Below the pieces are notes generated by a model, which saw only the letters and a program-made list of their open reading frames with translations, was not told the DNA's origin and did not search any database. A DNA stretch of 31,548 nt from Gemmatimonadota bacterium (GTDB lineage Bacteria; Gemmatimonadota; Gemmatimonadetes; Gemmatimonadales; GWC2-71-9): assembly GCA_003221825.1 (NCBI GenBank), contig QHUE01000092.1:1-31548 (forward strand), read 5' to 3'. The first letter of the stretch is position 1; every line of letters begins with the position of its first letter. Positions 15,122 through 22,634 of the stretch are shown piece after piece. Both the position numbers and the translations under genes were made by a program.

Positions 15122-16899
15122 GCTGGTTGCTGGCTCTTGTCGAGCAGGAACGGTCCCAGCACGAGGTAGTCAATGTGCGTGCGCATGAAGCATTGGTAGG
15201 CGTCCGCCGGTGTGCACACGATCGGCTCGCCCCGCACATTGAACGACGTGTTGACGAGCACTGCACAGCCGGTCAAGCGCTCGAACTCCTTGATCAGGTC
15301 GTAATAGTTGGGGTTGGTGTCCCGGCTCACCGTCTGGATCCGCGCCGAGTAGTCGATATGGGTCACGGCCGGAATGTCGGAGCGCAGCACATTGAGCTGG
15401 TCGATGCCCCAGAGCCCCCGCTGCTCGGCGGTCATCGGGATCTGGCGCTCCCGCTTCACCGGCGCCACCAACAGCATGTACGGGGAATCGCAGTCCAGCT
15501 CGAAGTAATCCTGTACGCGTTCGCGCAGTACGCTGGGCGCGAACGGGCGGAAGCCTTCACGAAACTTGATCTTCAGGTTCATCTGCGCCTGCATGCGCGG
15601 ACTCCGCGGGTCGCCGAGGATGCTGCGCGCGCCGAGCGCTCGTGGCCCGAACTCCATCCGCCCGTCGAACCAACCGACCACCTTCTCCTCGGCCAGCAGC
15701 CGGGCCACACGCTCGAGGAGGCAGTGGCGCTCCAGTCGCTCGTAGATCGCCCCCTGTGTGTCCAGATACTCGCGGATCTCGTCAGGCGAGAATTCGGGGC
15801 CGAGATAGGCGCCGCGCATGGCGTCGTTGCCGCTGGCGATGGTACGTGGTTGCCGACAATGGCGGTGCCAGATCAACTGGGCCACGCCAAGCGCACCGCC
15901 GGCGTCGCCCGCCGCAGGCTGGATCCAGAGACGCTTGAAGGGGCCCTCGCGCAGCAAGCGCCCGTTGGCGACGCAGTTCAGCGCCACACCGCCGGCGAGA
16001 CAGAGGTTCTCCATCCCGGTTTGCCGGTGCACTGTCCGCGCCATGCGCATGATGATTTCCTCGCACACAACCTGGATCGAGCGTGCGAGATCCATCTCCC
16101 GCTGGGTGAGCCTCGACTCCGGCACGCGCGCTGGGCCGCCCAACAGCTTGTCGAATGCCCCGTCCGTCATCGTGAGCCCGGTGAGATAGTTGAAGTACTT
16201 CTGGTTGAGCGTGAATGAGCCGTCCTCGCGCAGGTCGATGAGCTCGCGGTAGATCGCATCGACATACTTGGGCTCACCGTAGGGCGCGAGCCCCATCACC
16301 TTGTACTCGCCCGAGTTCACCTTGAAGCCGGTGAAATACGTGAACGCCGAGTAGAGCATGCCCAAGGAGTCGGGCCAGTGCAGATCCTTGAGGAGCTCGA
16401 GATCATTGCCCCGCCCGGTGCCGAACGAGGCCGTGGCCCACTCCCCGACGCCATCAACGGTCAGGATCGCCGCCTCTTCGAAGGGCGAGGGGAAGAAGGC
16501 GCTAGCCGCGTGCGATTCGTGGTGCTCGGCGTAGAGCACCTCGCCGTCGTAGCGCAGCGCGCTCCGGATCTCGCGGTCTTGGAAGAGCTTCTCCTTCATC
16601 CATGCGGGTCCCGCGAGTCGAAACTGCGTGAAGCCGCGGGGGGCAACGCCCAAGTAGGTCTCCAAGATCCGCTCGAACTTGAGCAACGGCTTGTCGTAAA
16701 ACCCGACGTAGGCGAGGTCGGAGGGGCGGACCCCGGCGGCCTTGAGACAGTATTGCGCGGCGTGCTGCGGGAACCCGGCGTCGCCCTTCTTGCGCGTGAA
16801 GCGCTCTTCCTGCGCCGCCGCAACGATCTCGCCGTCGCGCAGCAGGCAAGCGGCGCTGTCGTGATAAAAAGCGGAGATGCCGAGGATGTAAGCTGTCAC
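15076..16899 (-). CDS. NodU/CmcH/TobZ-family carbamoyltransferase
   Basis: 607 residues from GTG 16899, preceded by GGTGAGG at a suitable distance; the ATG a little upstream is out of frame. The N-terminal Kae1-like domain shows LGISAFYHDSAACLL, AEHHESHAASAF (metal-binding His), LTVDGVGEWAT, NSGEYKVMGLAPYG, LAGGVALNCVANGRL and AAGDAGGALGVA. The C-terminal YrdC-like domain shows EFGPRALGARSILGDPR, VRGEPIVCTPADA and FMRTHIDYLVLG. The family makes carbamoyl-adenylate from carbamoyl phosphate and ATP and transfers the carbamoyl to a hydroxyl, here most likely of a sugar in the polysaccharide. It is first in an operon with SxtJ and DUF5989. All motifs are intact. Confidence 0.93.
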   Translation of the reverse strand: MTAYILGISAFYHDSAACLLRDGEIVAAAQEERFTRKKGDAGFPQHAAQYCLKAAGVRPSDLAYVGFYDKPLLKFERILETYLGVAPRGFTQFRLAGPAWMKEKLFQDREIRSALRYDGEVLYAEHHESHAASAFFPSPFEEAAILTVDGVGEWATASFGTGRGNDLELLKDLHWPDSLGMLYSAFTYFTGFKVNSGEYKVMGLAPYGEPKYVDAIYRELIDLREDGSFTLNQKYFNYLTGLTMTDGAFDKLLGGPARVPESRLTQREMDLARSIQVVCEEIIMRMARTVHRQTGMENLCLAGGVALNCVANGRLLREGPFKRLWIQPAAGDAGGALGVAQLIWHRHCRQPRTIASGNDAMRGAYLGPEFSPDEIREYLDTQGAIYERLERHCLLERVARLLAEEKVVGWFDGRMEFGPRALGARSILGDPRSPRMQAQMNLKIKFREGFRPFAPSVLRERVQDYFELDCDSPYMLLVAPVKRERQIPMTAEQRGLWGIDQLNVLRSDIPAVTHIDYSARIQTVSRDTNPNYYDLIKEFERLTGCAVLVNTSFNVRGEPIVCTPADAYQCFMRTHIDYLVLGPFLLDKSQQPAWQESADWQREFQLD

Positions 16900-17149
16900 G
16901 TGAGCGTCCTCACCATGGGAGCAAGCGCTATACCATTGAGCGGCGAAAACGCTGCGCCGAAAACCTACGACGGCTCGTGCGCCCGAACACCGGACGGGTG
17001 ACGGGTATCACGTTGCGCCCTACTGGATTCTCCCTATTGTCTGACACGCGACCTGTTGCTACCGTCCATCAGATGTGGCGAGGTCGCGACGGCTGCTGGA
17101 AGCCGTCCCCACGCTCAGTCGGTGACCCGGAGCGCCCCCGGAAAAAATT
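16900..17149. other. Divergent intergenic region upstream of carbamoyltransferase and riboswitch
   Basis: No credible gene is visible. The region must hold the carbamoyltransferase promoter on the minus strand and the promoter for the riboswitch leader on the plus strand. A TTGTCT with a T-rich stretch near 17036-17065 could be part of the latter, but no convincing -35/-10 pair stands out, so none is called. Confidence 0.5.
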
Positions 17150-17250
17150 GAAGCCGCTGCTCAGAGCAAAACCGCCGAAAGGCGGTGACGCAGAGCTACG
17201 GGACTAAGGCGAGCGAAGCCCGCCATGTCCGCCGGGCCGCCAGCGAATGA
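17150..17250 (+). promoter_or_regulatory. Cyclic-di-GMP-I (GEMM-I) riboswitch aptamer
   Basis: The conserved GEMM-I core is visible. AGAGCAAA (17163-17170) leads into a hairpin ACCGCC/GGCGGT (171-176 / 181-186) capped by a GAAA tetraloop. Then comes GACGCAGAGC (187-196), a version of the consensus GACGCAAAGC. The next stem contains an 11-nt-type GAAA tetraloop receptor: ACTAAG (203-208) opposite CATGT (224-228), closed by GG/CC below and GGC/GCC above. A closing helix CGCTG (17155-17159) / CAGCG (17241-17245) surrounds both. Known members bind c-di-GMP and control motility, adhesion and exopolysaccharide genes. This one lies just upstream of the secreted Big_2/FN3 protein. Family identity is well supported; ligand binding and sign of control are not shown. 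Confidence 0.87.
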
Positions 17251-17283
17251 CCTTAGGGTCGAAGTTGGCGGCCCATTGCTTTT
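17234..17283 (+). terminator. Terminator-like hairpin of the riboswitch expression platform
   Basis: GGGCCGCCA (17234-17242) pairs perfectly with TGGCGGCCC (17266-17274). A small inner hairpin GACC/GGTC lies in its loop, and ATTGCTTTT follows. The 5' arm includes the last bases of the aptamer and two bases of the closing-helix strand at 17241-17245, so hairpin and folded aptamer compete at least partly. The T tract is short and interrupted, which makes termination plausible but not certain. Confidence 0.65.
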
Positions 17284-17300
17284 ACAGGAGTGAGAAAACG

Positions 17301-17492
17301 ATGCCGTTCACGTTCAAGCTGTCGAAGCGCCTCGCGCGGATAAGACGCCAGGGCTCTGTTGCCCCGGCCGGTGGCGCCTGCCACCGTCCGCGCCCCCCGG
17401 TGGCGAATGCCACCACGCTGTACGCCCCCACAACACACCATGCGACGTGCCGTGTCGTCTCCAGTGAGGCGACCGGTGCGGAGCACCAATAG
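17301..17492 (+). CDS. Short stub ORF between riboswitch and adhesin
   Basis: 63 residues from ATG 17301 with a clear AGGAG site at 17286-17290. The first ~15 residues, MPFTFKLSKRLARIR, resemble the start of the next protein, MTFKHKLSRRLALLR, and the DNA is also alike (TTCAAGCTGTCGAAGCGCCTCGC against CACAAGTTGTCTCGTCGCCTCGC). After that there is no hydrophobic signal-peptide core but a Pro/Ala/Arg/His-rich run without domain character. Two hairpin repeats lie inside. It may be a decayed first copy of a riboswitch-controlled secreted protein, or a leader ORF coupling translation to the downstream gene, whose start is 13 bases past this stop. It may not make a functional protein. Confidence 0.45.
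   Translation: MPFTFKLSKRLARIRRQGSVAPAGGACHRPRPPVANATTLYAPTTHHATCRVVSSEATGAEHQ
17369..17414 (+). repeat. Two tandem hairpins with the same GGTGGC/GCCACC stem
   Basis: GGTGGC-GCCT-GCCACC (17370-17385, extended by one C-G pair) is followed 13 bases later by GGTGGC-GAAT-GCCACC (17399-17414). Stems are identical and only the loops differ. They would form in the leader RNA between the riboswitch and the adhesin gene, or they could be a REP-like element. Confidence 0.7.
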
Positions 17493-17504
17493 AGAAGGGT
17501 CTTC

Positions 17505-19136
17505 ATGACGTTCAAACACAAGTTGTCTCGTCGCCTCGCTCTGCTCAGGAATGTGTTGCTGCTCGGCGCTGTCTGCGCCGCGGCAGCGTGCGATCTGCGG
17601 CAGCTGCTCGCGCTGTTGACTCAAGTTGCGTCGGTCACGGTTTCGCCGACGACGGCGAGTATGCCGGTGGGGCAGACGGTGTCACTTACAGCGACGCCCA
17701 AGGATTCGGCGGGCAGCGCGCTGATTGGGCGCCTGGTGACATGGGCGAGCAATGCGCCGGCGGTCGCCACGGTGGATGGCAACGGTGTCGTGACGGGCAT
17801 GGTGGCCGGGCCGGCGACGATCACCGCGACGAGCGAAGGGCAGAGTGGCAGCGCAGCGATCACGGTGAGCGCGCCGGTGGTGGTGACCAACCCGGCGCCG
17901 GTGACCGATCTGGCGGTCAGCGGGGTGACGACCACTGCGCTGACGCTGAGCTTTACCGAAGTGAATGACGGTACCGGCCAGCCGGCGAAGTATGACTTCC
18001 GCTACGCGGTGGGCACGATCGTCTTCGGCTCAGCCACCGACGTAGCGCAAGGGACGTGCGTGCGGCCTGTGCTCGGCACCAGCATCGGGGCCCGGCGGAG
18101 TTGCACGATTCTCGGCCTCCAGGCGGGGACCGGCTACCAAGTCCAACTCGTTTCCTATCGCGGCACCCTGGACTCCAACGCCGTGTTCGGACCGCTGTCG
18201 AACGTCGCGAGCGGCACGACGGCCGCCTCGACGGCGCCGGTGGCGACGGTGACGGTGAGCCCGGCGAGCGCCAGTGTGGCGGTGGGGGCGGTCCAGCAGT
18301 TTACGGCGGCGCTCAAGGATGCCAGCGGCAATCTGCTGACGGGTCGGGCGGTGACGTGGAGCTCGAACAGTCCAACGATCGCCGGCATCAGCGCGAGCGG
18401 GTTGGTGACGGGCCTGCTGGCCGGGCCGGCGACGATCACCGCCACGAGCGAAGGGCAGAGCGGCAGCGCCACGGTGACCGTGGTCCCCCCCGGCGCGGGC
18501 GGCGTGGTGTTCGAGAGCGACTGGAGCACGGCCACCGGGACGTCCCAGAGCGCGGTGCGGGACGGCACCCGCTGGGGCAATTACTGGGAATTCAACAACG
18601 GCAGCGGCGTGCAGTTGCTGTCGGTGGTGGCCGGCGGCCCGCCGGGCTATGCGAACGCGCTCCGGGTCCTGCAGCTGGGCTCGGTCCCCGGCTACGCGGC
18701 GGACTTGCAGCAGGATAACCTGCCGATTTTGTCCACGGATTACTACGTCCGCTTCTACATGCGCAACGACGACACCTCGCCCGCCGGCGATCACGTCGTG
18801 ACGCCGGACATCCAGGCGTACCAGAACCTCACGTACATGCGGAAGTTCAGCGGGACCAATGGGTGGCAGTTCGTCATCAGCTTGTACGGCTGCTCGTTCA
18901 TCTATCCCATCAGTCACATCGGGCCGACCATCACGCTGAGCCACGGCGTGTGGTATCGCTTTGAGTACTTCGTGCATTTCGTGGATGCGACGCACGTGCA
19001 GGTCCATCCGCGGGTGTACGACGCGAGCGGCACGCAGATCCTGGGGGATGCCGACTTCCTGCAACAGGACCCCGGCTCGGCGGTCTGGAACGGGCGCAGC
19101 GACTGGACGCTGCCTCGGCCTGCTCCCGCCCGATGA
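17505..19136 (+). CDS. Secreted Big_2/FN3 protein, C-terminus truncated
   Basis: 543 residues; ATG 17505 follows AGAAGGG. A signal peptide (LALLRNVLLLGAVCAAAAC) ends at Cys29, a weak lipobox. In order: Big_2 domain (about 42-122, SVTVSPTTASMPVGQTVSL and ATVDGNGVVTG), fibronectin-III-like domain (about 132-235), second Big_2 (about 245-325), then a ~205-residue beta-rich domain from 333 (VVFESDW). That last domain is closely shared with the lipoprotein at 20483. After DWTL (base 19112) the shared sequence stops; seven unrelated residues follow before the stop. The lipoprotein has 52 more residues there, so this gene has lost its 3' end, fused to the 3' end of the SGNH gene. It is probably surface-exposed and under c-di-GMP control through the leader. 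The role of the terminal domain is unknown; a lectin-like or polysaccharide-binding fold is a guess. Confidence 0.8.
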   Translation: MTFKHKLSRRLALLRNVLLLGAVCAAAACDLRQLLALLTQVASVTVSPTTASMPVGQTVSLTATPKDSAGSALIGRLVTWASNAPAVATVDGNGVVTGMVAGPATITATSEGQSGSAAITVSAPVVVTNPAPVTDLAVSGVTTTALTLSFTEVNDGTGQPAKYDFRYAVGTIVFGSATDVAQGTCVRPVLGTSIGARRSCTILGLQAGTGYQVQLVSYRGTLDSNAVFGPLSNVASGTTAASTAPVATVTVSPASASVAVGAVQQFTAALKDASGNLLTGRAVTWSSNSPTIAGISASGLVTGLLAGPATITATSEGQSGSATVTVVPPGAGGVVFESDWSTATGTSQSAVRDGTRWGNYWEFNNGSGVQLLSVVAGGPPGYANALRVLQLGSVPGYAADLQQDNLPILSTDYYVRFYMRNDDTSPAGDHVVTPDIQAYQNLTYMRKFSGTNGWQFVISLYGCSFIYPISHIGPTITLSHGVWYRFEYFVHFVDATHVQVHPRVYDASGTQILGDADFLQQDPGSAVWNGRSDWTLPRPAPAR

Positions 19137-20424
19137 TGTCACTGGCGGGCGGGAGCAGGTGGTAGTCGAAGGAGTTGTACAGTCGATCGGGTCCCTTGTA
19201 CGCCTGGAGCGGGCGCAGGTTGTCGGCAAACAGCCAGCCGGTTTCCTGCGCCAGGACGCGCAGGCTGTCGTACAGCGCCCGTTCCTCCCGCAGGCCGCCC
19301 TCGTACGTGATCGGCAGTCGCGCGATCGTGCGGAGCAGTGCACTGTCGACGGGTTGTTGTTGTGCCAACTCGTAGGAGGGCAGCGGGCTGAGCAGCAGAA
19401 CCATACCGGGGTTTTCCAGCCGGATCAGCTGTAACAGCGCGCGCACCCGCCGGATCGATTCGGCGCGGCTGTCAGGAAACCGGTGGAAGAAGAGCTGTTG
19501 GTTGAGCATCTGGGCGGAGAACGCGGCGGGATAGCCGAGACTTGGTGCCGTCGACTTGCGCAGGTCGTTCATATAAGCCACTACCGTGGCGAGCCCTTTG
19601 CCTTGCTCTGCCGCGAGCGCGCGCAGCTGTTGAATGCGCTCGATGAATCCCTGAACCCCGGTCCGCTTGGCGAGCGAGCGAAGCGCAAACAGAACGCGGC
19701 TGCGCCGCCGCGCTCCCGGCGCATCGTACAAGTACCACACCGGCGGGGCGATCGCGTATCCGGCATTGGTACGAACGAAGTGCGGGCGGTCGTCTACGCG
19801 GAGCATATCGTAGAAGTCGTTCCCCGTGTACAGGTTGAGCACGAACGCCTGAGGGTGGTACTTCAGGAGGACCTTCTTGAATACGAGGTAGTCCTGGAGT
19901 GGCGAATATCGGCCGGCCCCGTACGCCAGCACGACGGCGCGCCCGCCGCTCGCGTTCAGCGTGTTTTCGAGGACGCCCGCGTGGGTCTGCGCGTTGGGCG
20001 CGCACAGCTCGGTTTGCGAGTCTCCCGTCACTCCGATCAGATAGCTCTGGCTGTCGGCCAACAGCTCCGCGGCCCTGTGGGGGGTGCGAACGCCGTCCTC
20101 GTTGCGGGTGTAGGTGTAGGTCGTGCCCGTGGTGTAGTCGACGCAGCGATCTTCGTGCATGACCCCCGTCGGCGGTGACGCCACCCAGCCGACGTCGGGC
20201 AGGCCGTACTCGTACGTCGGTGGGAACACCCCCAGGACGATGCAGGCGACGTCGAGCGCAACCAGCGTCGCGAGGACGATGCCACCGTATTGCGCGGTGG
20301 TCAGCAACAGTCGCTTGATTTGGGCAGCGAGGGGCACGGGAACGCCAGGATCGGGCGTTTCAAGCCGGTCGCAGGATGTGTGCCGCCCTGCCGTTCGAGG
20401 GCCCGTCCGCACCGTCTGTGGCAT
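18931..20424 (-). CDS. SGNH/GDSL-type hydrolase, membrane-anchored, C-terminus altered
   Basis: 497 residues as an open frame. GTG 20337 may be a better start than ATG 20424, since it places a membrane segment (TTAQYGGIVLATLVALDVACIVLGVF) close to the N-terminus. SGNH blocks: GVTGDSQTEL (nucleophile Ser), AYGAGRYSPLQ (Gly), NLYTGNDFYDM (Asn) and FDYHLLPPASDIIG (Asp/His). Related enzymes de-O-acetylate or transfer acyl groups on cell-surface glycans, so polysaccharide acetyl editing outside the membrane fits. Native sequence stops at REQAEA (base 19111-19113). The remaining 59 residues are only the antisense of the Big_2 protein's end, showing that the true last residues are missing. The catalytic blocks remain, so it may still be active. 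Confidence 0.78.
   Translation of the reverse strand: MPQTVRTGPRTAGRHTSCDRLETPDPGVPVPLAAQIKRLLLTTAQYGGIVLATLVALDVACIVLGVFPPTYEYGLPDVGWVASPPTGVMHEDRCVDYTTGTTYTYTRNEDGVRTPHRAAELLADSQSYLIGVTGDSQTELCAPNAQTHAGVLENTLNASGGRAVVLAYGAGRYSPLQDYLVFKKVLLKYHPQAFVLNLYTGNDFYDMLRVDDRPHFVRTNAGYAIAPPVWYLYDAPGARRRSRVLFALRSLAKRTGVQGFIERIQQLRALAAEQGKGLATVVAYMNDLRKSTAPSLGYPAAFSAQMLNQQLFFHRFPDSRAESIRRVRALLQLIRLENPGMVLLLSPLPSYELAQQQPVDSALLRTIARLPITYEGGLREERALYDSLRVLAQETGWLFADNLRPLQAYKGPDRLYNSFDYHLLPPASDIIGREQAEAASSRCARSRPPSRGPVAGSRHPPGSACRSRRTPADGPARASHPRNARSTQSDTTRRGSA
19105..19118. other. Tail-to-tail gene junction (deletion scar or assembly joint)
   Basis: Homology of the plus-strand Big_2 protein to its paralogue ends at 19112, and native SGNH sequence on the minus strand ends at 19111-19113. 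Both genes therefore stop at the same point, with no intergenic sequence and no stop of their own. One deletion of at least ~160 bp (the missing 52 codons) plus the original gap explains this. Confidence 0.65.
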
Positions 20425-20482
20425 CCGCGCAACGAGTTAAGGAGCGCTCCACGAGTGCACGAGGTTTGCAGGGGATGGGGTC

Positions 20483-21397
20483 ATGGTCGTGGATGTGCGG
20501 CGCACGGCTGGGTCCTCACGGCGGTGGCGGAGTCCGGCGCTCGTTGGCGCCGGGGCCTTGCTGCTAGGCCTTGGCGCGGCCCTGGTGCGCCTGGCAGGCT
20601 GTCTGGCCGCGGCGGACGCCCACGACCCCAACGTGGTCTTCGAGAGCGACTGGAGCACCGACACTGGCACCTCGCGTCGTGCGGTGACCGATGGCGGTCG
20701 CTGGAAGAACTACTGGGAATTCAACAACGGCGCACCGGTCCAGCTGATGTCGGTCGTGCCCGGCGGGCCGGGCGGCGGCAATGCCTTGCGAGTCATGCAG
20801 CGCGGATCGAACCCGGGCTACGCCGCGTTCGTGCAGCAGGACAACGTCGTCCGGCCCTCGACGGACTACTTTGTCCGCTACTACATGCGCAACGACGACA
20901 CCTCCTCTGTCGGCGATCACATCGTGACGGCGGACATGCAGGCGTACGCGAACCTCACCTACATGCGGCGGCTCAGCGGGAGCACCGGCTGGCGCTTCGT
21001 CATCAGCCTGTACGGTTGCGAGGCCACCTACCCCCTTATCCATTGGGGCCCTATCAAGCCCCTTGCGCTCGGTGCGTGGTACCGCTTCGAGTACTACGTG
21101 GACTTCGTGGATCGGACCCACGTGCAGGTTCACGTGCGCGTGTACGACGCGAGCGGCACCCAGATCCTGGGCGACGAGGATTTCCGGCAACAGGGATGGG
21201 GCGAGGCGCTGTGGAACGGGCGCAGCGATTGGACGCTGAAATCCTATTACGCCGCCGACCACAGGTTCTGCGTCGACCCGGCTGCGCTCCGGCAGTTTGG
21301 GATGGGGAACAACGGGCAGAAGGATGCGGTCGACAGCCGGCTCCCGTGGTACTTCGCGCGAGTACAAATCCGCACCGACTGGTGGCCGGGCCCCTGA
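20483..21397 (+). CDS. Lipoprotein with the same C-terminal domain as the Big_2 protein
   Basis: 304 residues from ATG 20483 after a G-rich GGGGATGGGG. The signal segment ALVGAGALLLGLGAALVR leads to a canonical lipobox LAGC with Cys40, so it is likely lipid-anchored. From about residue 50 to the end is one domain, VVFESDW, RWKNYWEFNNG, YFVRYYMRNDDTS, FVISLYGC, WYRFEYYVDFVD and VRVYDASGTQILGD. More than half of it is identical by eye to residues 333-536 of the upstream protein, and here it is complete. I cannot name the family. The all-beta, aromatic-rich pattern resembles concanavalin/LamG-like or polysaccharide-lyase-like sandwiches. It is divergent from the SGNH gene (58 bp between starts) and ends 4 bp before the convergent GT4 gene. 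Confidence 0.72.
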   Translation: MVVDVRRTAGSSRRWRSPALVGAGALLLGLGAALVRLAGCLAAADAHDPNVVFESDWSTDTGTSRRAVTDGGRWKNYWEFNNGAPVQLMSVVPGGPGGGNALRVMQRGSNPGYAAFVQQDNVVRPSTDYFVRYYMRNDDTSSVGDHIVTADMQAYANLTYMRRLSGSTGWRFVISLYGCEATYPLIHWGPIKPLALGAWYRFEYYVDFVDRTHVQVHVRVYDASGTQILGDEDFRQQGWGEALWNGRSDWTLKSYYAADHRFCVDPAALRQFGMGNNGQKDAVDSRLPWYFARVQIRTDWWPGP

Positions 21398-21401
21398 GTT
21401 G

Positions 21402-22634
21402 CTACCGACCGAGGATCTCGTCGTAGGCTGAGCGGATCCGCTGACCGACGGCGCACCAGTCGTAGCTCGCGGTCGCCGTGCGTCGCGCGTTGCGCTCGAG
21501 GCGAGCGCGCAACTCGTCGTCCCGCAGGACCTGTAAGACGGCACTGGCGATGGCGTCCGGCGTGTCCCGGATCAGGATGTTCTCTCCATCCACCGCGTCG
21601 AGGCCCTCACAGCCGATCGCCGTGGACACGACGGCCTTCCCCATGGCCCAAGCGTCCAAGATCTTAAGGCGCGTACCCCCGCCGATGCGGATCGGCACGA
21701 CGCAGCAGCGCGCCGCGGCGAGCGCCGGCCGCATGTCGGGGAGGTAGCCCAGCGCAGTTACGCCGGGCTCGGCGTCGTATCGCGCGCGGTCCTCCGGGCT
21801 ATTGTAGCCAATCAACCGCATGGAGACGGATCGCTCGGCGCCGCGGATCTTCGGCCAGATCTCTTGTAACAAGAACTCCACCGCGTCCCGATTCGGGTGG
21901 CTGTGGGTCGGTCCCACGAAGGCGACGCGGCCAGCGACCGACACGACGCCGTTCGGCCGGAAGTACTCGGTGTCGGTGCCGTTCGGCACCACTGCCGTAG
22001 TGGCGCCGGGGGCCAGCGCCCGGAGTCTCTGCGCGTCGACGTCGGACATCACCACGTTGAGGGCCAGCTGCGGGCACAGGTCCCGCTCCAACCGTTCGAC
22101 GCGGGCAGCCTGGAGCAGCATGTAGTGCCGCAATACGGCCCGGTCCAGACGCCGCGCCCGCAGTCGGAGCAGTTCGGACTCGATGTCGTGATGGGTGCAC
22201 GCGATCGGCACACGCGGCAATTCGGGCAACCAGCGATGGAAATCGAGGCTGTCCAAATGCACGAGGTCCGGCGTCCGCGTGCGCAGCACGGCGCGGAGCC
22301 GGGTTGCGAATGCCCGGCTGTGGTACTGGTAGTAGGTGTAGGCGCGCCCGCTGACGACGCTGCGTAGGTGGTCCCAAATCTTGCGCGATGCCGAGTGCTC
22401 GTTGGGAATCGGCGTCGGCTCGGCGACGAAAGCGACCACGCTCCGCAACGCGTCCCGGGCCGCTTCCCGCGCGGCGCGATCGGCCTGGTGGCATACACGG
22501 GAGAACGCCACCAGATCGACATCATACTCGACCTGGAGTTGCCTCAGCACATTGAAGGTGCGATTGAGTACGCCGCTATGCGGCGGGTAGGGAAGGCTTT
22601 GCGAAAGAAAGAGGACACGCGGTCGGGCAGCCAT
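21402..22634 (-). CDS. Glycosyltransferase family 4
   Basis: 410 residues. The N-terminal LFLSQSLPYPPHSGVLNRTFNVL is typical of GT4 enzymes related to PEP-CTERM/exopolysaccharide glycosyltransferases. HHDIESELLRLRAR and VVMSDVDAQRL lie in the middle. The C-terminal nucleotide-sugar domain has VPNGTDTEYF, VAFVGPTHSHPNRDAVEF, GYLPDMRPALAAARCCVVPI and GGGTRLKILDAWAMGKAVVST. The start overlaps the O-antigen ligase stop by one base (TGATG), so the two are coupled. Probably transfers a sugar to the growing lipid-linked glycan. No anomalies seen. Confidence 0.92.
   Translation of the reverse strand: MAARPRVLFLSQSLPYPPHSGVLNRTFNVLRQLQVEYDVDLVAFSRVCHQADRAAREAARDALRSVVAFVAEPTPIPNEHSASRKIWDHLRSVVSGRAYTYYQYHSRAFATRLRAVLRTRTPDLVHLDSLDFHRWLPELPRVPIACTHHDIESELLRLRARRLDRAVLRHYMLLQAARVERLERDLCPQLALNVVMSDVDAQRLRALAPGATTAVVPNGTDTEYFRPNGVVSVAGRVAFVGPTHSHPNRDAVEFLLQEIWPKIRGAERSVSMRLIGYNSPEDRARYDAEPGVTALGYLPDMRPALAAARCCVVPIRIGGGTRLKILDAWAMGKAVVSTAIGCEGLDAVDGENILIRDTPDAIASAVLQVLRDDELRARLERNARRTATASYDWCAVGQRIRSAYDEILGR

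Noticed and set aside
15070..16218. 382-codon plus-strand frame inside the carbamoyltransferase gene
   Set aside because: Antisense to a gene with all family motifs; the translated sequence shows no domain.
17036..17070. Sigma-70-like promoter (TTGTCT region) for the riboswitch leader
   Set aside because: The -10 partner is poor and the region is G+C-rich; not strong enough to call.
18030..19343. 437-codon minus-strand frame across the Big_2 protein
   Set aside because: Arg/His-rich translation with no motif; it is the shadow of the plus-strand adhesin and SGNH genes, as expected at high G+C.
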